From positions 53,981 to 117,980 of the forward strand of contig NZ_LSJY01000001.1 of NCBI RefSeq assembly GCF_001556865.1: a stretch of 64,000 nt of DNA. Direction: 5' to 3'. Within the stretch, counting starts at the first letter, position 1. Every line of letters starts with the position of its first letter. This DNA comes from Sphingobium sp. CCH11-B1. GTDB taxonomy: Bacteria > Pseudomonadota > Alphaproteobacteria > Sphingomonadales > Sphingomonadaceae. The translations under genes and the position numbers were made by a program. Below, piece after piece: positions 1 to 7,374 of the stretch. The notes beneath the pieces are model-generated. The model was not told where the DNA came from and did not search any database. It saw nothing but the letters and a program-made list of their open reading frames with translations.

Positions 1-1171
1 ACCCGCTGCGCTCCCACGCCTCCCGCGCCACGCCAAGCATCGCGCTCTTGCCGGTCCCGGCATAGCCGACGACGACGCTCAAGCCGCGCTCGCCGGTCAC
101 ATGCTCGAACGCCGCGCGCTGCTCGCCCGTCAACAAAAGCCCGCGCTGCTCGGCCTGCGCCAATGCGGCAGCGCGGTCCTTCTCGTCCACGCGATGCCGC
201 TCGCGCTCGGCCATCAATTCGCTGGCGCGCTGCAACCGTTGCTCGGTCTCGATCATGTCGCGACTGGTGAAACGATCTTCGCCGCGTCCGTCCTTGCCCA
301 AGGCGACAAGATCGGGAGACGCACGAACGGCGCTCATCGCCCGGTCATATTGCTCCTTGCCGTCCGTGTGGCGATGCACGAACATCGCCACGTCGCGCTT
401 GGTGAACGTGGCTTGCTGATGGGTAATCGCATCGAGCGCCAAGGATGGATTGGCAATGATGCGTTCGCCGTTGCGCTGCGCGATGGCGCGGTGATCCTCG
501 ATGCGCTCGGACTCAAGCCCGCGCTCGCCCATGCGCGAAGCTGCGGGACCGATCTTGTCTTGCGGCTCAAGCTCGATGCCCTGCGCCTCCAAGGATCGGT
601 GATCTATGCGGGCATCAATATCCAGTTCGGCAAGGCGCGCGTTGACGTGATCGGCCCAACGCTCGCGCCACTGTTCCACCAACTCCGTGCGGTTCCAGTC
701 GCGTTCTTTCGCGCCGAAACCCTGCTCGTTCACCTCGCGCATGGTGAGCATGACATGGGCATGGGGTTTAGGTTGGCCGTCCGCGTCAATATCCCAATGC
801 ACATTCAGGTCCGCGATCATGCCGCGATCGACAAACTCGGCGCGCACGAAATCCTGTGCGAGCGCGACGCCCTGCTGCTGGTTCATCTCGCGCGGAATGG
901 AAAACTCCACCTCGCGGGATAGCTGCGCGTCTTTGCGCTTCTCGGTCGCCTCGACCTCGTTCCAGAGGGTGGCGCGATCCGTGAAGCGTTCGGGCGCACC
1001 TTCGGGCAAGAGGATTTCGCTATGCTCGACGCCCGCTTTGTTGGTGAAGTCATGCTCACGGTCCAGCCGCTCGTCGTGCAGGCGCTCGGCCGCGCGATAG
1101 GCCGCCGCCGCGACGGCGCTGCGCCCTTGCGCGCGGCCGATGACCTGAACGGAGAAATGGTAGATCGCCAT
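1..1171 (-). CDS. traA: Ti-type conjugative relaxase/helicase TraA (MobA/MobL family), partial
   Basis: This gene enters from the left edge, so only its first 390 codons are present. The start ATG at 1171 opens with MAIYHFSVQVIGRAQG, the usual beginning of TraA relaxases; an in-frame ATG three codons upstream (1180) is an alternative. Around residues 130-145 the PHAHVMLTMR stretch carries the paired metal-binding histidines of the HUH relaxase fold. Near residue 370 a Walker A motif (GYAGTGKS) begins the RecD-like helicase part, most of which lies outside the window. Proteins of this family nick oriT, stay attached to the 5' end, and unwind the plasmid or ICE during conjugation. The candidate oriT sits immediately upstream and traC/traD-like genes diverge from it, the layout found in Ti-type transfer regions. 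Confidence 0.93.
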   Translation of the reverse strand, partial: MAIYHFSVQVIGRAQGRSAVAAAAYRAAERLHDERLDREHDFTNKAGVEHSEILLPEGAPERFTDRATLWNEVEATEKRKDAQLSREVEFSIPREMNQQQGVALAQDFVRAEFVDRGMIADLNVHWDIDADGQPKPHAHVMLTMREVNEQGFGAKERDWNRTELVEQWRERWADHVNARLAELDIDARIDHRSLEAQGIELEPQDKIGPAASRMGERGLESERIEDHRAIAQRNGERIIANPSLALDAITHQQATFTKRDVAMFVHRHTDGKEQYDRAMSAVRASPDLVALGKDGRGEDRFTSRDMIETEQRLQRASELMAERERHRVDEKDRAAALAQAEQRGLLLTGEQRAAFEHVTGERGLSVVVGYAGTGKSAMLGVAREAWERSG

Positions 1172-1198
1172 AGCGATCATCCATTTACTGCCTTAAGC

Positions 1199-1230
1199 GC
1201 ACGTCGGCACGACGTATAAGCGCGCCCTCC
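1199..1230 (+). other. Candidate origin of transfer (oriT), Ti/RSF1010-like
   Basis: Seen in sequence: a perfect inverted repeat ACGTCG (1201-1206) / CGACGT (1210-1215) with a 3-base loop, followed directly by TATAAGCGCGCCCT (1215-1228). This matches the layout of the Ti plasmid and RSF1010 oriT, a short inverted repeat next to a nic core similar to TAAGTGCG/CCCT. By analogy the nick would fall between 1224 and 1225 on the plus strand. It lies between the divergent traA and traC-like genes, where oriT lies in Ti-type systems. The exact nick position is inference. Confidence 0.72.
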
Positions 1231-1342
1231 TCGAATAAAATCCGAGCAGGGACTAGGCGATGTCATTCCGTCCCGGCGACTCTACTACACTACGCAAAGC
1301 AATACTCTAGAATCACTCCATCAGACAAGAATGGAGACTGTG

Positions 1343-1648
1343 ATGCGTAAACCTCGCGATTTCGATACGGAACTGAAAGCCCTTGCCGATAAGGCCAAGG
1401 CGCTGAAGGAACGCCGCGTGCGCCAGCTTGGCGAGTTGGTTGCCGCTACGGGTGCTGATGCGCTCGACACCGATCTGCTCGCGGGCGCGCTACTCGATGC
1501 CGTAGCCATGCAGGATGCCGCGACAAGGGAGGGCTGGCGCAAGGCGGGCGCGGCCTTCTTTCGCAGCAAGCAACGCAAGCCTGCGCCGCGATCTGAACGC
1601 CACGCGGAAGGCGCTCTACCGCTCGAAGGCGGCGCGGCATCGCATTGA
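1343..1648 (+). CDS. traC: TraC-like conjugal transfer accessory protein
   Basis: A 101-residue basic protein. ATG at 1343 (MRKPRDFDTEL) is preferred over the in-frame ATG at 1331 because GGAGA lies six bases upstream and relatives begin MRKPRD. The N-terminal half is rich in Lys and Arg and probably helical (about residues 5-30). It is followed by a segment of the type QLGELVAATGADAL with a short acidic helix, as in small TraC/TraD proteins of Ti-type systems. Such proteins are thought to assist the relaxase at oriT. It diverges from traA across the candidate oriT and is followed by a traD-like gene. The name TraC rather than TraD rests on gene order and pattern only. Confidence 0.7.
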   Translation: MRKPRDFDTELKALADKAKALKERRVRQLGELVAATGADALDTDLLAGALLDAVAMQDAATREGWRKAGAAFFRSKQRKPAPRSERHAEGALPLEGGAASH

Positions 1649-1685
1649 GGCAAGCAAGGCGCGAACCGACACGCGGAAATGGGTC

Positions 1686-1907
1686 ATGAAACGGCGGGAG
1701 AGAACGCGGACCTTGATCGAGCTTGGCGGCCTCGTCGTCAAGGCCGGGCTGGTCGATTTGACCGACGATGATCGCGCCACAATCTACGGCGCGTTCCTCA
1801 CGGTCGCGGACAGGTTGCGAGGCGAGGAAGGCGATAACGTGCGCGCCCTATGGCGGCGCAAAGGCAAGCGCGCGTTCGAGGCGGAACAGGAAGCGCCAAG
1901 CCGATAA
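1686..1907 (+). CDS. traD: TraD-like conjugal transfer protein
   Basis: A 73-residue protein beginning MKRRERTRTLIELGGLVVKA. The ELGGLVxKAGL pattern followed by a DDDRATIYGAF segment is that of the small TraD proteins found beside traA/traC in Ti-type transfer regions; their exact role is not well defined. The frame is open upstream to an ATG at 1515, but that start would overlap the traC-like gene by more than 130 bases. The start at 1686 fits the family length better and has a weak GGA upstream. It is convergent with the next gene, separated by only three bases. The start is uncertain; the family assignment is fairly good. Confidence 0.68.
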   Translation: MKRRERTRTLIELGGLVVKAGLVDLTDDDRATIYGAFLTVADRLRGEEGDNVRALWRRKGKRAFEAEQEAPSR

Positions 1908-1910
1908 CAT

Positions 1911-2480
1911 CTATGCCACCAATACTGGCGGGGGCACAGGCTTGGACGGAGCGCAAACGGGAGGCTTCCATTCCTGCCGCACCAGCGGTTCGCTTGCCCT
2001 GCTCATGGGCGCTTCGCTATCATAGCAAGGGTGGATTCCGATCGTATCGCCCCAATCGACGGCGCATAGGCCAGCGTCTCCCGCAAGAAGCCGCACAGCG
2101 TCATAAGGCCGAAACCATCCATGCAGCGCGCGCGACGATTTGCCCTCCACAAAATCCGAAGCCAGCATCACGCCATAAAGGGACTGGCGCGTGACCTGTC
2201 GGATACGGTCGCCGACAGGTCCGGCCCTGATGTCGAACCGATACCATTCAGGGATCGCGCCGGGGTCGCATATCGCGTCGGGCGAATGATCCAGCGTGCG
2301 CGGCAATATGCGAAGCTCGTCAGCAATATCGACGGTGAAGGTCGATTGCTGTTTTTCGGTCTGCTGCGGTTGTTCGGCAGCATCGTCATCACCTGCCGTC
2401 GCGTTGGTGCAACCGGGAATGGAAAGCGGCACGATCAATGCCGTATGCATCAGCGTTGCAATCAGCAAGGGCAGAAGCAT
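1911..2480 (-). CDS. Secreted STN-domain protein (stand-alone secretin/TonB short N-terminal domain)
   Basis: A 189-residue protein starting at ATG 2480 (MLLPLLIATLMHTALIVPL), a hydrophobic signal sequence ending near IPGC, which could be a lipoprotein site. After a low-complexity Gln/Glu/Asp stretch, residues about 75-140 (YRFDIRAGPVGDRIRQVTRQSLYGVMLASD onward to LLAGDAGL) match the pattern of the STN domain. That domain sits at the N-terminus of secretins and FecA-type TonB receptors and there contacts partner proteins in the periplasm. Here the domain has no barrel attached, and no fecR or sigma gene is nearby. The tail is Pro-rich. It lies downstream of a Tat-exported protein on the same strand, so the two may be co-expressed. 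The domain call is by pattern; the function is unknown. Confidence 0.6.
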   Translation of the reverse strand: MLLPLLIATLMHTALIVPLSIPGCTNATAGDDDAAEQPQQTEKQQSTFTVDIADELRILPRTLDHSPDAICDPGAIPEWYRFDIRAGPVGDRIRQVTRQSLYGVMLASDFVEGKSSRALHGWFRPYDAVRLLAGDAGLCAVDWGDTIGIHPCYDSEAPMSRASEPLVRQEWKPPVCAPSKPVPPPVLVA

Positions 2481-2577
2481 TTCCCGCCTGTTGTGCCGTT
2501 CCCCGCTCAAGGCTGTGCCGCAAAGCGACAAGCGCCTTCGTCGGGAACGGGCAGATGATCGGCATCGGTGGGCAGCA

Positions 2578-3213
2578 TCATGACCGCACATTCCGAGGGA
2601 AGCCATCGCAGCCCTTTGGGCGCTGGTGTCCGGTCACATCCGCGATGCGGTTGAGCAAGGCGCGCATGAGCGTGCGAACCCGATCAGGGGTGAACCCGCC
2701 ATCATCCATCGGCGGGTCGCCGATCAGATGCGGATAGCCCCATTTCCAGTAGGGCGTGAGAATGACCGCAAGCCGTGCCATGTCGGGACAGTCATGCCCG
2801 AACCCGGTGGCGTTGGCATAAGCCAGCGCCTTCGCAATATCCTGCCGGATATGCGCTGCATTCCAGTCATCGGCGAACCCTATATCCAGAAGATGAGCGC
2901 ACAGCGCCAGCTTGGCGACTGCCCCTGCCGTGTGCAGCGTCACGCGGGTGGAATCGGCAAAGAAACCGGCCTCGATCGGGCAGAAGGAAATTTCGGCGCT
3001 TTTATAGCGGTCACGGCTCAACGATCGGCCTGCCTTGGTCCGAACGAGCGTTGCCGGTTCGTCCTCATAGCGTTGGTGAAGCAATGTCAGCGCCTTCGCC
3101 CAGGGCGAAGCGATGACTGATGCTGCGATCGGCGTAGCGGTCAGTCCCCGCAGCAGCGCCCGGCGTGAGGTGCCGCCTTTCGAATCACTGGATGGAGGAT
3201 CGAATGAAATCAT
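2578..3213 (-). CDS. Unknown Tat-exported protein
   Basis: A 211-residue protein of unrecognised family. The start at 3213 is well supported: AGGAGG lies eight bases upstream, and the N-terminus carries a twin-arginine signal (SRRALLRGL) followed by a hydrophobic Ala-rich stretch to about residue 40. The mature part has two Cys (near SFCPIEAG and GHDCPDM) and an aromatic segment PYWKWGYPHL, but no catalytic motif I can name. Export by the Tat pathway would mean a folded or cofactor-bearing protein in the periplasm. It is divergent from a ribbon-helix-helix gene across two palindromes and lies upstream of the STN protein. It may be cargo of the conjugative element. Confidence 0.6.
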   Translation of the reverse strand: MISFDPPSSDSKGGTSRRALLRGLTATPIAASVIASPWAKALTLLHQRYEDEPATLVRTKAGRSLSRDRYKSAEISFCPIEAGFFADSTRVTLHTAGAVAKLALCAHLLDIGFADDWNAAHIRQDIAKALAYANATGFGHDCPDMARLAVILTPYWKWGYPHLIGDPPMDDGGFTPDRVRTLMRALLNRIADVTGHQRPKGCDGFPRNVRS

Positions 3214-3270
3214 GTGCCTGCCTCCTAGGTTCGCCATCCCGGCAGCGTCGTCCGACGCGCAGGGAATATT

Positions 3271-3326
3271 AAGCGGCACCGCTTATAACCTGAAAAGCAG
3301 GAAATGTTCAATAACCGGCACCGCTT
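3271..3326. promoter_or_regulatory. Pair of palindromic operators between divergent genes
   Basis: AAGCGG-CA-CCGCTT (3271-3284) is a perfect palindrome. AACCGG-CA-CCGCTT (3313-3326) is the same site with one mismatched arm position. The two start 42 bases apart, about four helical turns, so both would face the same side of the DNA. They lie between the Tat-protein gene (minus strand) and a ribbon-helix-helix gene (plus strand). I infer that the RHH protein binds here and represses both promoters. Confidence 0.6.
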
Positions 3327-3352
3327 AATCTGGTTCCGGTTGAACAGGTGTC

Positions 3353-3541
3353 ATGCACGGCTACGACGCAATAATGGGAAGGCCGCCGCTCAACGTGAAA
3401 TCGACCAACATCCGCTTGCCCGAAGGTCTCGGCGAGCGGATTGACAAGCTCGTCGGACGGCAGCGCCGCGCAGCCTTCATTCGGGAAGTGCTGGAGCGGG
3501 AAGTCGAACGGCGCGAGAGCGAGCAAGGCAAGGCTGGATAA
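3353..3541 (+). CDS. Ribbon-helix-helix DNA-binding protein
   Basis: A 62-residue protein. After MGRPPLNVKS it contains a short beta strand TNIRLPEGL, then two helices (GERIDKLVG and RRAAFIREVLEREVERRE), the size and order of a CopG/Arc-type ribbon-helix-helix protein. Such proteins bind as dimers to paired palindromes and often control their own operon. ATG at 3353 has AGGTG five bases upstream; the second ATG at 3374 has no ribosome binding site. It faces the two operators at 3271-3326. No toxin-like gene follows it, so an antitoxin role is not supported. Confidence 0.72.
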   Translation: MHGYDAIMGRPPLNVKSTNIRLPEGLGERIDKLVGRQRRAAFIREVLEREVERRESEQGKAG

Positions 3542-3543
3542 CA

Positions 3544-3570
3544 GGGGTTTTCGCCCCTGACGGAAAACCC
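3544..3570. repeat. Nested inverted repeat downstream of the RHH gene
   Basis: Two overlapping hairpins can form. GGGG (3544-3547) pairs with CCCC (3554-3557), and the longer GGGTTTTC (3545-3552) pairs with GAAAACCC (3563-3570). It starts two bases after the RHH stop codon and has no T run, so it is not a classic terminator. The 220 bases from 3571 to the next gene at 3793 are AT-richer than the chromosome; I see no gene there. Confidence 0.4.
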
Positions 3571-3792
3571 TCAAAACGCGATTGTCGGCCACCTTATCAA
3601 TCCGACAGTGATATTCGGACAGTTCAGGCGGAAGCAGGACCGCGCAACGCCGGAATTTGCCTGATCAGAGCAGACGCGCGTGGCTCGTGGCCAGAATTGA
3701 TGTGTTTTTCGACGCTTCACGGCAATATGGCAATGGTCGCAATCCAATAACGATGCTACGTCACTTTGCCAGAATAATATTGGATCCAAACG

Positions 3793-4179
3793 CTAATTAG
3801 ACTTTTCACCCGGAACGTCTTGGCGCTGCTTTGCAAGCTCTTGTATTAAAATGACTCGTTTATCGGCGACGCAGGCTGAAAGATCGCGCTTAACGCTTTC
3901 CTTCATCGTTAAACGCACTTCTCTCGAAAGCGATTTTTCATCAGTTGCGGCGATTTGCGGTGCCAACTGATCCGCGCAGGCATCAAACGCTCTGCAACCA
4001 AGATCGTCGATATCCCGGTCGCCACTCGATGTTTTGGTAGAGCACCGTAGCTTGCTCCCTCGGATTGCGTATTTGCCCGACCAATGTGACAACCTTTGCC
4101 CGATAACCACGATTTCCGTTTGTTCGGGTTCGGCCATAGCTTGTTGCGCCACGAGCAAAGCGGTTATCAGGATCAGCAT
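3793..4179 (-). CDS. Small secreted protein of unknown function
   Basis: A 128-residue protein. ATG at 4179 is chosen because GGAGG stands four bases before it and the first residues (MLILITALLVAQQAMA) form a cleavable signal peptide ending at AMA. The mature protein starts with EPEQTEIVVIGQRLSHWSGKY, a strand-rich beginning seen in small exported proteins of sphingomonads. It contains four Cys that could make two disulfides (near KLRCST, LGCRAFDAC and SACVADK). The C-terminal half is charged and probably helical. I do not recognise a family. Codon use is AT-richer than in the genes right of the tRNA, in keeping with acquired DNA. Confidence 0.55.
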   Translation of the reverse strand: MLILITALLVAQQAMAEPEQTEIVVIGQRLSHWSGKYAIRGSKLRCSTKTSSGDRDIDDLGCRAFDACADQLAPQIAATDEKSLSREVRLTMKESVKRDLSACVADKRVILIQELAKQRQDVPGEKSN

Positions 4180-4305
4180 TTGTCCTCCGGCGTACAAAAA
4201 CAATACGGCGAATGATATCAAGCGTCGGATCAAAAACCAGCTTCCCGATATGGGCGGCGGAAATCAGGCGATAACCGCCGCGTGCCATATCTCTTCGGTG
4301 TGAGG

Positions 4306-5052
4306 CTATGAGGCTCGCGCTCGCTCTATCAGCGCATTAGCCAGCGGTATCTGTCCTGTCAGCGCGACAGGCTGATCTCGATTGAAATCATGCCAGCGTT
4401 CATCCTTCCAACTGAGCGCCAAAACCTTCACTAGCTCAATAAAGCCTATGTTTGAGGACCGGATAGCTTCGCGAAGTGTGTCAGGCATGGTCTGCCACGC
4501 CCGTTCTACCTCGGCTTCAAACTCGGTTTCGGCTAACTCATCTAGCGGCTGTCCCTTCTCATCCCAAAGGTGCGCCGCGACCATCACCGGCTTGACCATT
4601 ACAGTCCAGCGGAACCGGGAGCCGCTTTGTTCCGCATACCCGACAAGAGCGAGGTACTTCATCGCGACCTCCCATTTTTCAGGGCAGGTGAACCAATTGC
4701 CACGATCAGGTAGGCCGCCATATCCGCAGGCCACACGAACAAACGCTTCGAGAATCTCCGGCACCAAATTGCTCACGTCATGCGTGGCAAGGAAATCTGG
4801 CATTTGTTCCGCATCAACGATGAAAACATTTATGGTTCGGCCATCGGGGCACTTTCCAGGTGGAAAGACGCCGATCGCTTCAAGAGCCGCGTGGGCGAAC
4901 TCGAAATCAGTCATTGCGCTATGCCAAAAGGTATCCCCCTTACGGGCAGGGCCTGCCGAGCCTTCGGCCTTTACAAGATGATTAGCGAGGGCCGCAGCCA
5001 AATGGCCGCTTAGGCGACCTTCCAAAGTTCCGATGGCGATAGGCTTGTTCAT
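4306..5052 (-). CDS. Hypothetical protein of low-GC island DNA
   Basis: A 248-residue soluble-looking protein beginning MNKPIAIGTLEGRLSG. No signal peptide or membrane segment is visible. The centre has a WFTCPEKWEVAMKYLALVGYAEQSGSRFRWTV-type stretch that looks like a small helical DNA- or ligand-binding segment, but I cannot name a family. The C-terminal part includes two Trp-containing helices. Its base composition is clearly lower in GC than the chromosomal genes after 5.4 kb, like the gene before it. It is the last gene of the island before the tRNA. The gap from here to the tRNA (5053-5292) holds nothing I can support. Confidence 0.5.
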   Translation of the reverse strand: MNKPIAIGTLEGRLSGHLAAALANHLVKAEGSAGPARKGDTFWHSAMTDFEFAHAALEAIGVFPPGKCPDGRTINVFIVDAEQMPDFLATHDVSNLVPEILEAFVRVACGYGGLPDRGNWFTCPEKWEVAMKYLALVGYAEQSGSRFRWTVMVKPVMVAAHLWDEKGQPLDELAETEFEAEVERAWQTMPDTLREAIRSSNIGFIELVKVLALSWKDERWHDFNRDQPVALTGQIPLANALIERARAS

Positions 5053-5292
5053 CGCGCTCGAATATAGACTTTCGCTTAAGTTCGCGTTTCCATACCGACA
5101 ATCAGGTGATTTTCATACCCCATGCGCTGCACGGCTATTTTATGTGAAGCTGGTCGGGGGAGGGGCTGATTCCGTCCCGTTATGTTCCGAAAGATGCCAT
5201 CAGGCCCCACGAAAAATGTGGGAACGATTGTGGCCCAGATTTGGTCGGAAAAGAGATTCATCGTGCAAAAACAATGCGATAAGTCGCTTGAC

Positions 5293-5367
5293 TGGTGACC
5301 CCTACGGGAATCGAACCCGTGTTTCAGCCGTGAAAGGGCCGCGTCCTAACCGCTAGACGAAGGGGCC
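5293..5367 (-). tRNA. tRNA-Glu (TTC)
   Basis: On the minus strand the 75 bases fold as a standard tRNA. The acceptor stem pairs GGCCCCT with AGGGGTC (one G-T pair), the anticodon loop is CTTTCAC giving TTC, the T arm contains GGTTCGATTCC, and CCA is encoded. It sits exactly where the mobile-looking DNA ends and recJ begins, and the 3' end faces the island. The 3' ends of tRNA genes are common integration sites for tyrosine-recombinase elements. Confidence 0.95.
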
Positions 5368-5467
5368 GTTCGTCGCGCCGCCGGTGGCAGCGCGGTGAAG
5401 CGAGGGCGCAATTACGAGTAGACGGGAGCAGGGTCAAGCCCCGCTGGTAAGAAAATTGCGCGCCGGC

Positions 5468-7234
5468 TCAATCGGCCCAGGCCGCATCCTCCAGATGCAG
5501 TTCGGCGGCGGGACGGCTGCCCCAATCATCGATCTTCGCCTTGCCCGCGACCCAGAGCCGCCGGTCACGCGGCGCGCCGAGGATCGCCTGCCCAAGCTGG
5601 GTTTCAGCCTGGCGGAAAGCGATGGTCTTGATCGACCGGCCATCGTCGCCCGCCATCACTGCGCGCAAATGACCATTGCCCACGACATCGGCCTTCACGA
5701 CCCGCATCGGCCCGGCGGCGATCAACGGGGCGGGCCATCCCGCGCCATAGGGGCCGCCTTCGTCTATCGCGGCGACGAAATCCGGGTTCACGCCCGCCGG
5801 CGCGAGCACCGCATCGATCAGAAGCGCGCGGTCGTCCCGCGCCTTGGCCACCGCCGCCGAAAGCCGGTCGTCCAGATAATCGGCCAGCGCATCGATCCGG
5901 TCCGCCGCCACCGTCAGTCCCGCCGCCATCGCATGACCGCCGCCCGCGACCAGCAGGCCGCTGTCCTTCGCCGCCAGCACCGCCGCGCCCAGATCCACGC
6001 CCGATATCGACCGGCCCGAACCCTTGCCCACGCCTGCCTCGTCCAGCGCGATCACGATGGCGGGGCGACCCGCCTTTTCCTTGATGCGGCCCGCGACGAT
6101 GCCGATGACGCCGGGATGCCAGCCCGGGCCCGCAATCACCGCGACGGCGCGGTTTCCCTGCGCCGCGAGCATTTCTTCCGCCTGTTCCTGGACCGTCGCC
6201 TCGATCGCGCGGCGTTCCTCATTATAATGGTCGAGTTGCGCCGCTATGCGCGCGGCCTCCAGCGGATCGTCGGTCGTCAGCAACCGCACGCCAAGATCCG
6301 CCTGCCCCACCCGGCCGCCGGCGTTGATCCGGGGGCCCAGCGCGAAGCCCAGGTCGTGGCACAGCGGCGGACGGGTCAGGCGGCTGGCATCGATCAAAGC
6401 GGAAAGGCCGACATTGCGGCGACGGGCCATGACCTTGAGGCCCTGCGCCACGAAAGCGCGGTTGAGGCCCTTCAACTGCGCCACATCCGCCACCGTGCCC
6501 AGCGCGACGATGTCGAGCAGGTCCATCAGCGCGGGCTCCGACCGGTTCGCGAACCAGCCGCGCGTGCGCAGCACGCGCACCAGCGCGGCGCTGAGCAGGA
6601 AGGCGACGCCCACCGCAGCCAGATGGCCGTGACAGGCGGCATCGGGATGTTCGTCCAGCCGGTTGGGGTTCACCAGCGCGAAGGCATCGGGCAACTGGGT
6701 CGCGCATTTGTGATGATCGACCACCACGACGTCCACGCCCGTCGACCGCGCCATCGACAGCGCTTCGAACGCCTGCGCACCGCAATCGACCGTGACGATC
6801 AGCGTCGCCCCTTCGCCTGCCAGCCGTACCAGCGCCTCGCCCGACGGGCCATATCCTTCCATCAGACGGTCGGGGATATAGGGTCTGGCATGCAGGCCAA
6901 GATCGCGCAGCACGCGGATGAGCAGCGCCGCGCTGGTCGCGCCGTCCACGTCATAATCGCCGAAGATGCGCACATCCTCTTGCCCCTGCACCGCGTCGGC
7001 CAGCCGTTCGGCCGCGGCGTCCATGTCGCGGAACAGGCTGGGATCGGGCATGAACTGGCGGATCGTAGGGTTACGGTGCGCCTCCACCGCGTCGCGCGCG
7101 CAGCCCCGCGCCAGCAGCAATTGCGTCACCAGATCGTCGGGCCTGCTCGTCGGCACCCGGCCATCCGCCTGCGCCCCGCGCCAGCGCCAGGGCTGGCCGC
7201 TGATCGACCGCGATATGTTGAGGGCGAATGTCAT
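5468..7234 (-). CDS. recJ: Single-stranded-DNA-specific exonuclease RecJ
   Basis: A 588-residue protein, the usual RecJ length. The DHH phosphoesterase motifs are present: DYDVDG (about residue 95), VDCGAQ, and VDHHK (about residue 170). The C-terminal GGGHAMAAGLTV of the DHHA1 domain is also there. RecJ degrades single-stranded DNA 5' to 3' in the cytoplasm, in RecF-pathway recombination, mismatch repair and base excision repair. The start ATG at 7234 has AGGA close upstream. It diverges from tamA. A long plus-strand reading frame across this region is an artefact of high GC. Confidence 0.96.
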   Translation of the reverse strand: MTFALNISRSISGQPWRWRGAQADGRVPTSRPDDLVTQLLLARGCARDAVEAHRNPTIRQFMPDPSLFRDMDAAAERLADAVQGQEDVRIFGDYDVDGATSAALLIRVLRDLGLHARPYIPDRLMEGYGPSGEALVRLAGEGATLIVTVDCGAQAFEALSMARSTGVDVVVVDHHKCATQLPDAFALVNPNRLDEHPDAACHGHLAAVGVAFLLSAALVRVLRTRGWFANRSEPALMDLLDIVALGTVADVAQLKGLNRAFVAQGLKVMARRRNVGLSALIDASRLTRPPLCHDLGFALGPRINAGGRVGQADLGVRLLTTDDPLEAARIAAQLDHYNEERRAIEATVQEQAEEMLAAQGNRAVAVIAGPGWHPGVIGIVAGRIKEKAGRPAIVIALDEAGVGKGSGRSISGVDLGAAVLAAKDSGLLVAGGGHAMAAGLTVAADRIDALADYLDDRLSAAVAKARDDRALLIDAVLAPAGVNPDFVAAIDEGGPYGAGWPAPLIAAGPMRVVKADVVGNGHLRAVMAGDDGRSIKTIAFRQAETQLGQAILGAPRDRRLWVAGKAKIDDWGSRPAAELHLEDAAWAD

Positions 7235-7374
7235 GATCCTGCTTTAGCGGCCGGCGAGTCCGGTGGGAAGCCGGGCAAATCATGTCGGACACGGAACCAC
7301 GCCAACCGGTTCTGCGTATTGGCCCTTTACCGGGCTGTCACAACGTGCGCGGTACGGGAAAGGGGCAGCGCAGC

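Noticed and set aside
3571-3789. 72-residue minus-strand frame
   Set aside because: No ribosome binding site and no recognisable features; the region looks non-coding.
5033-5356. 107-residue frame crossing the tRNA gene
   Set aside because: It overlaps tRNA-Glu and has no ribosome binding site.
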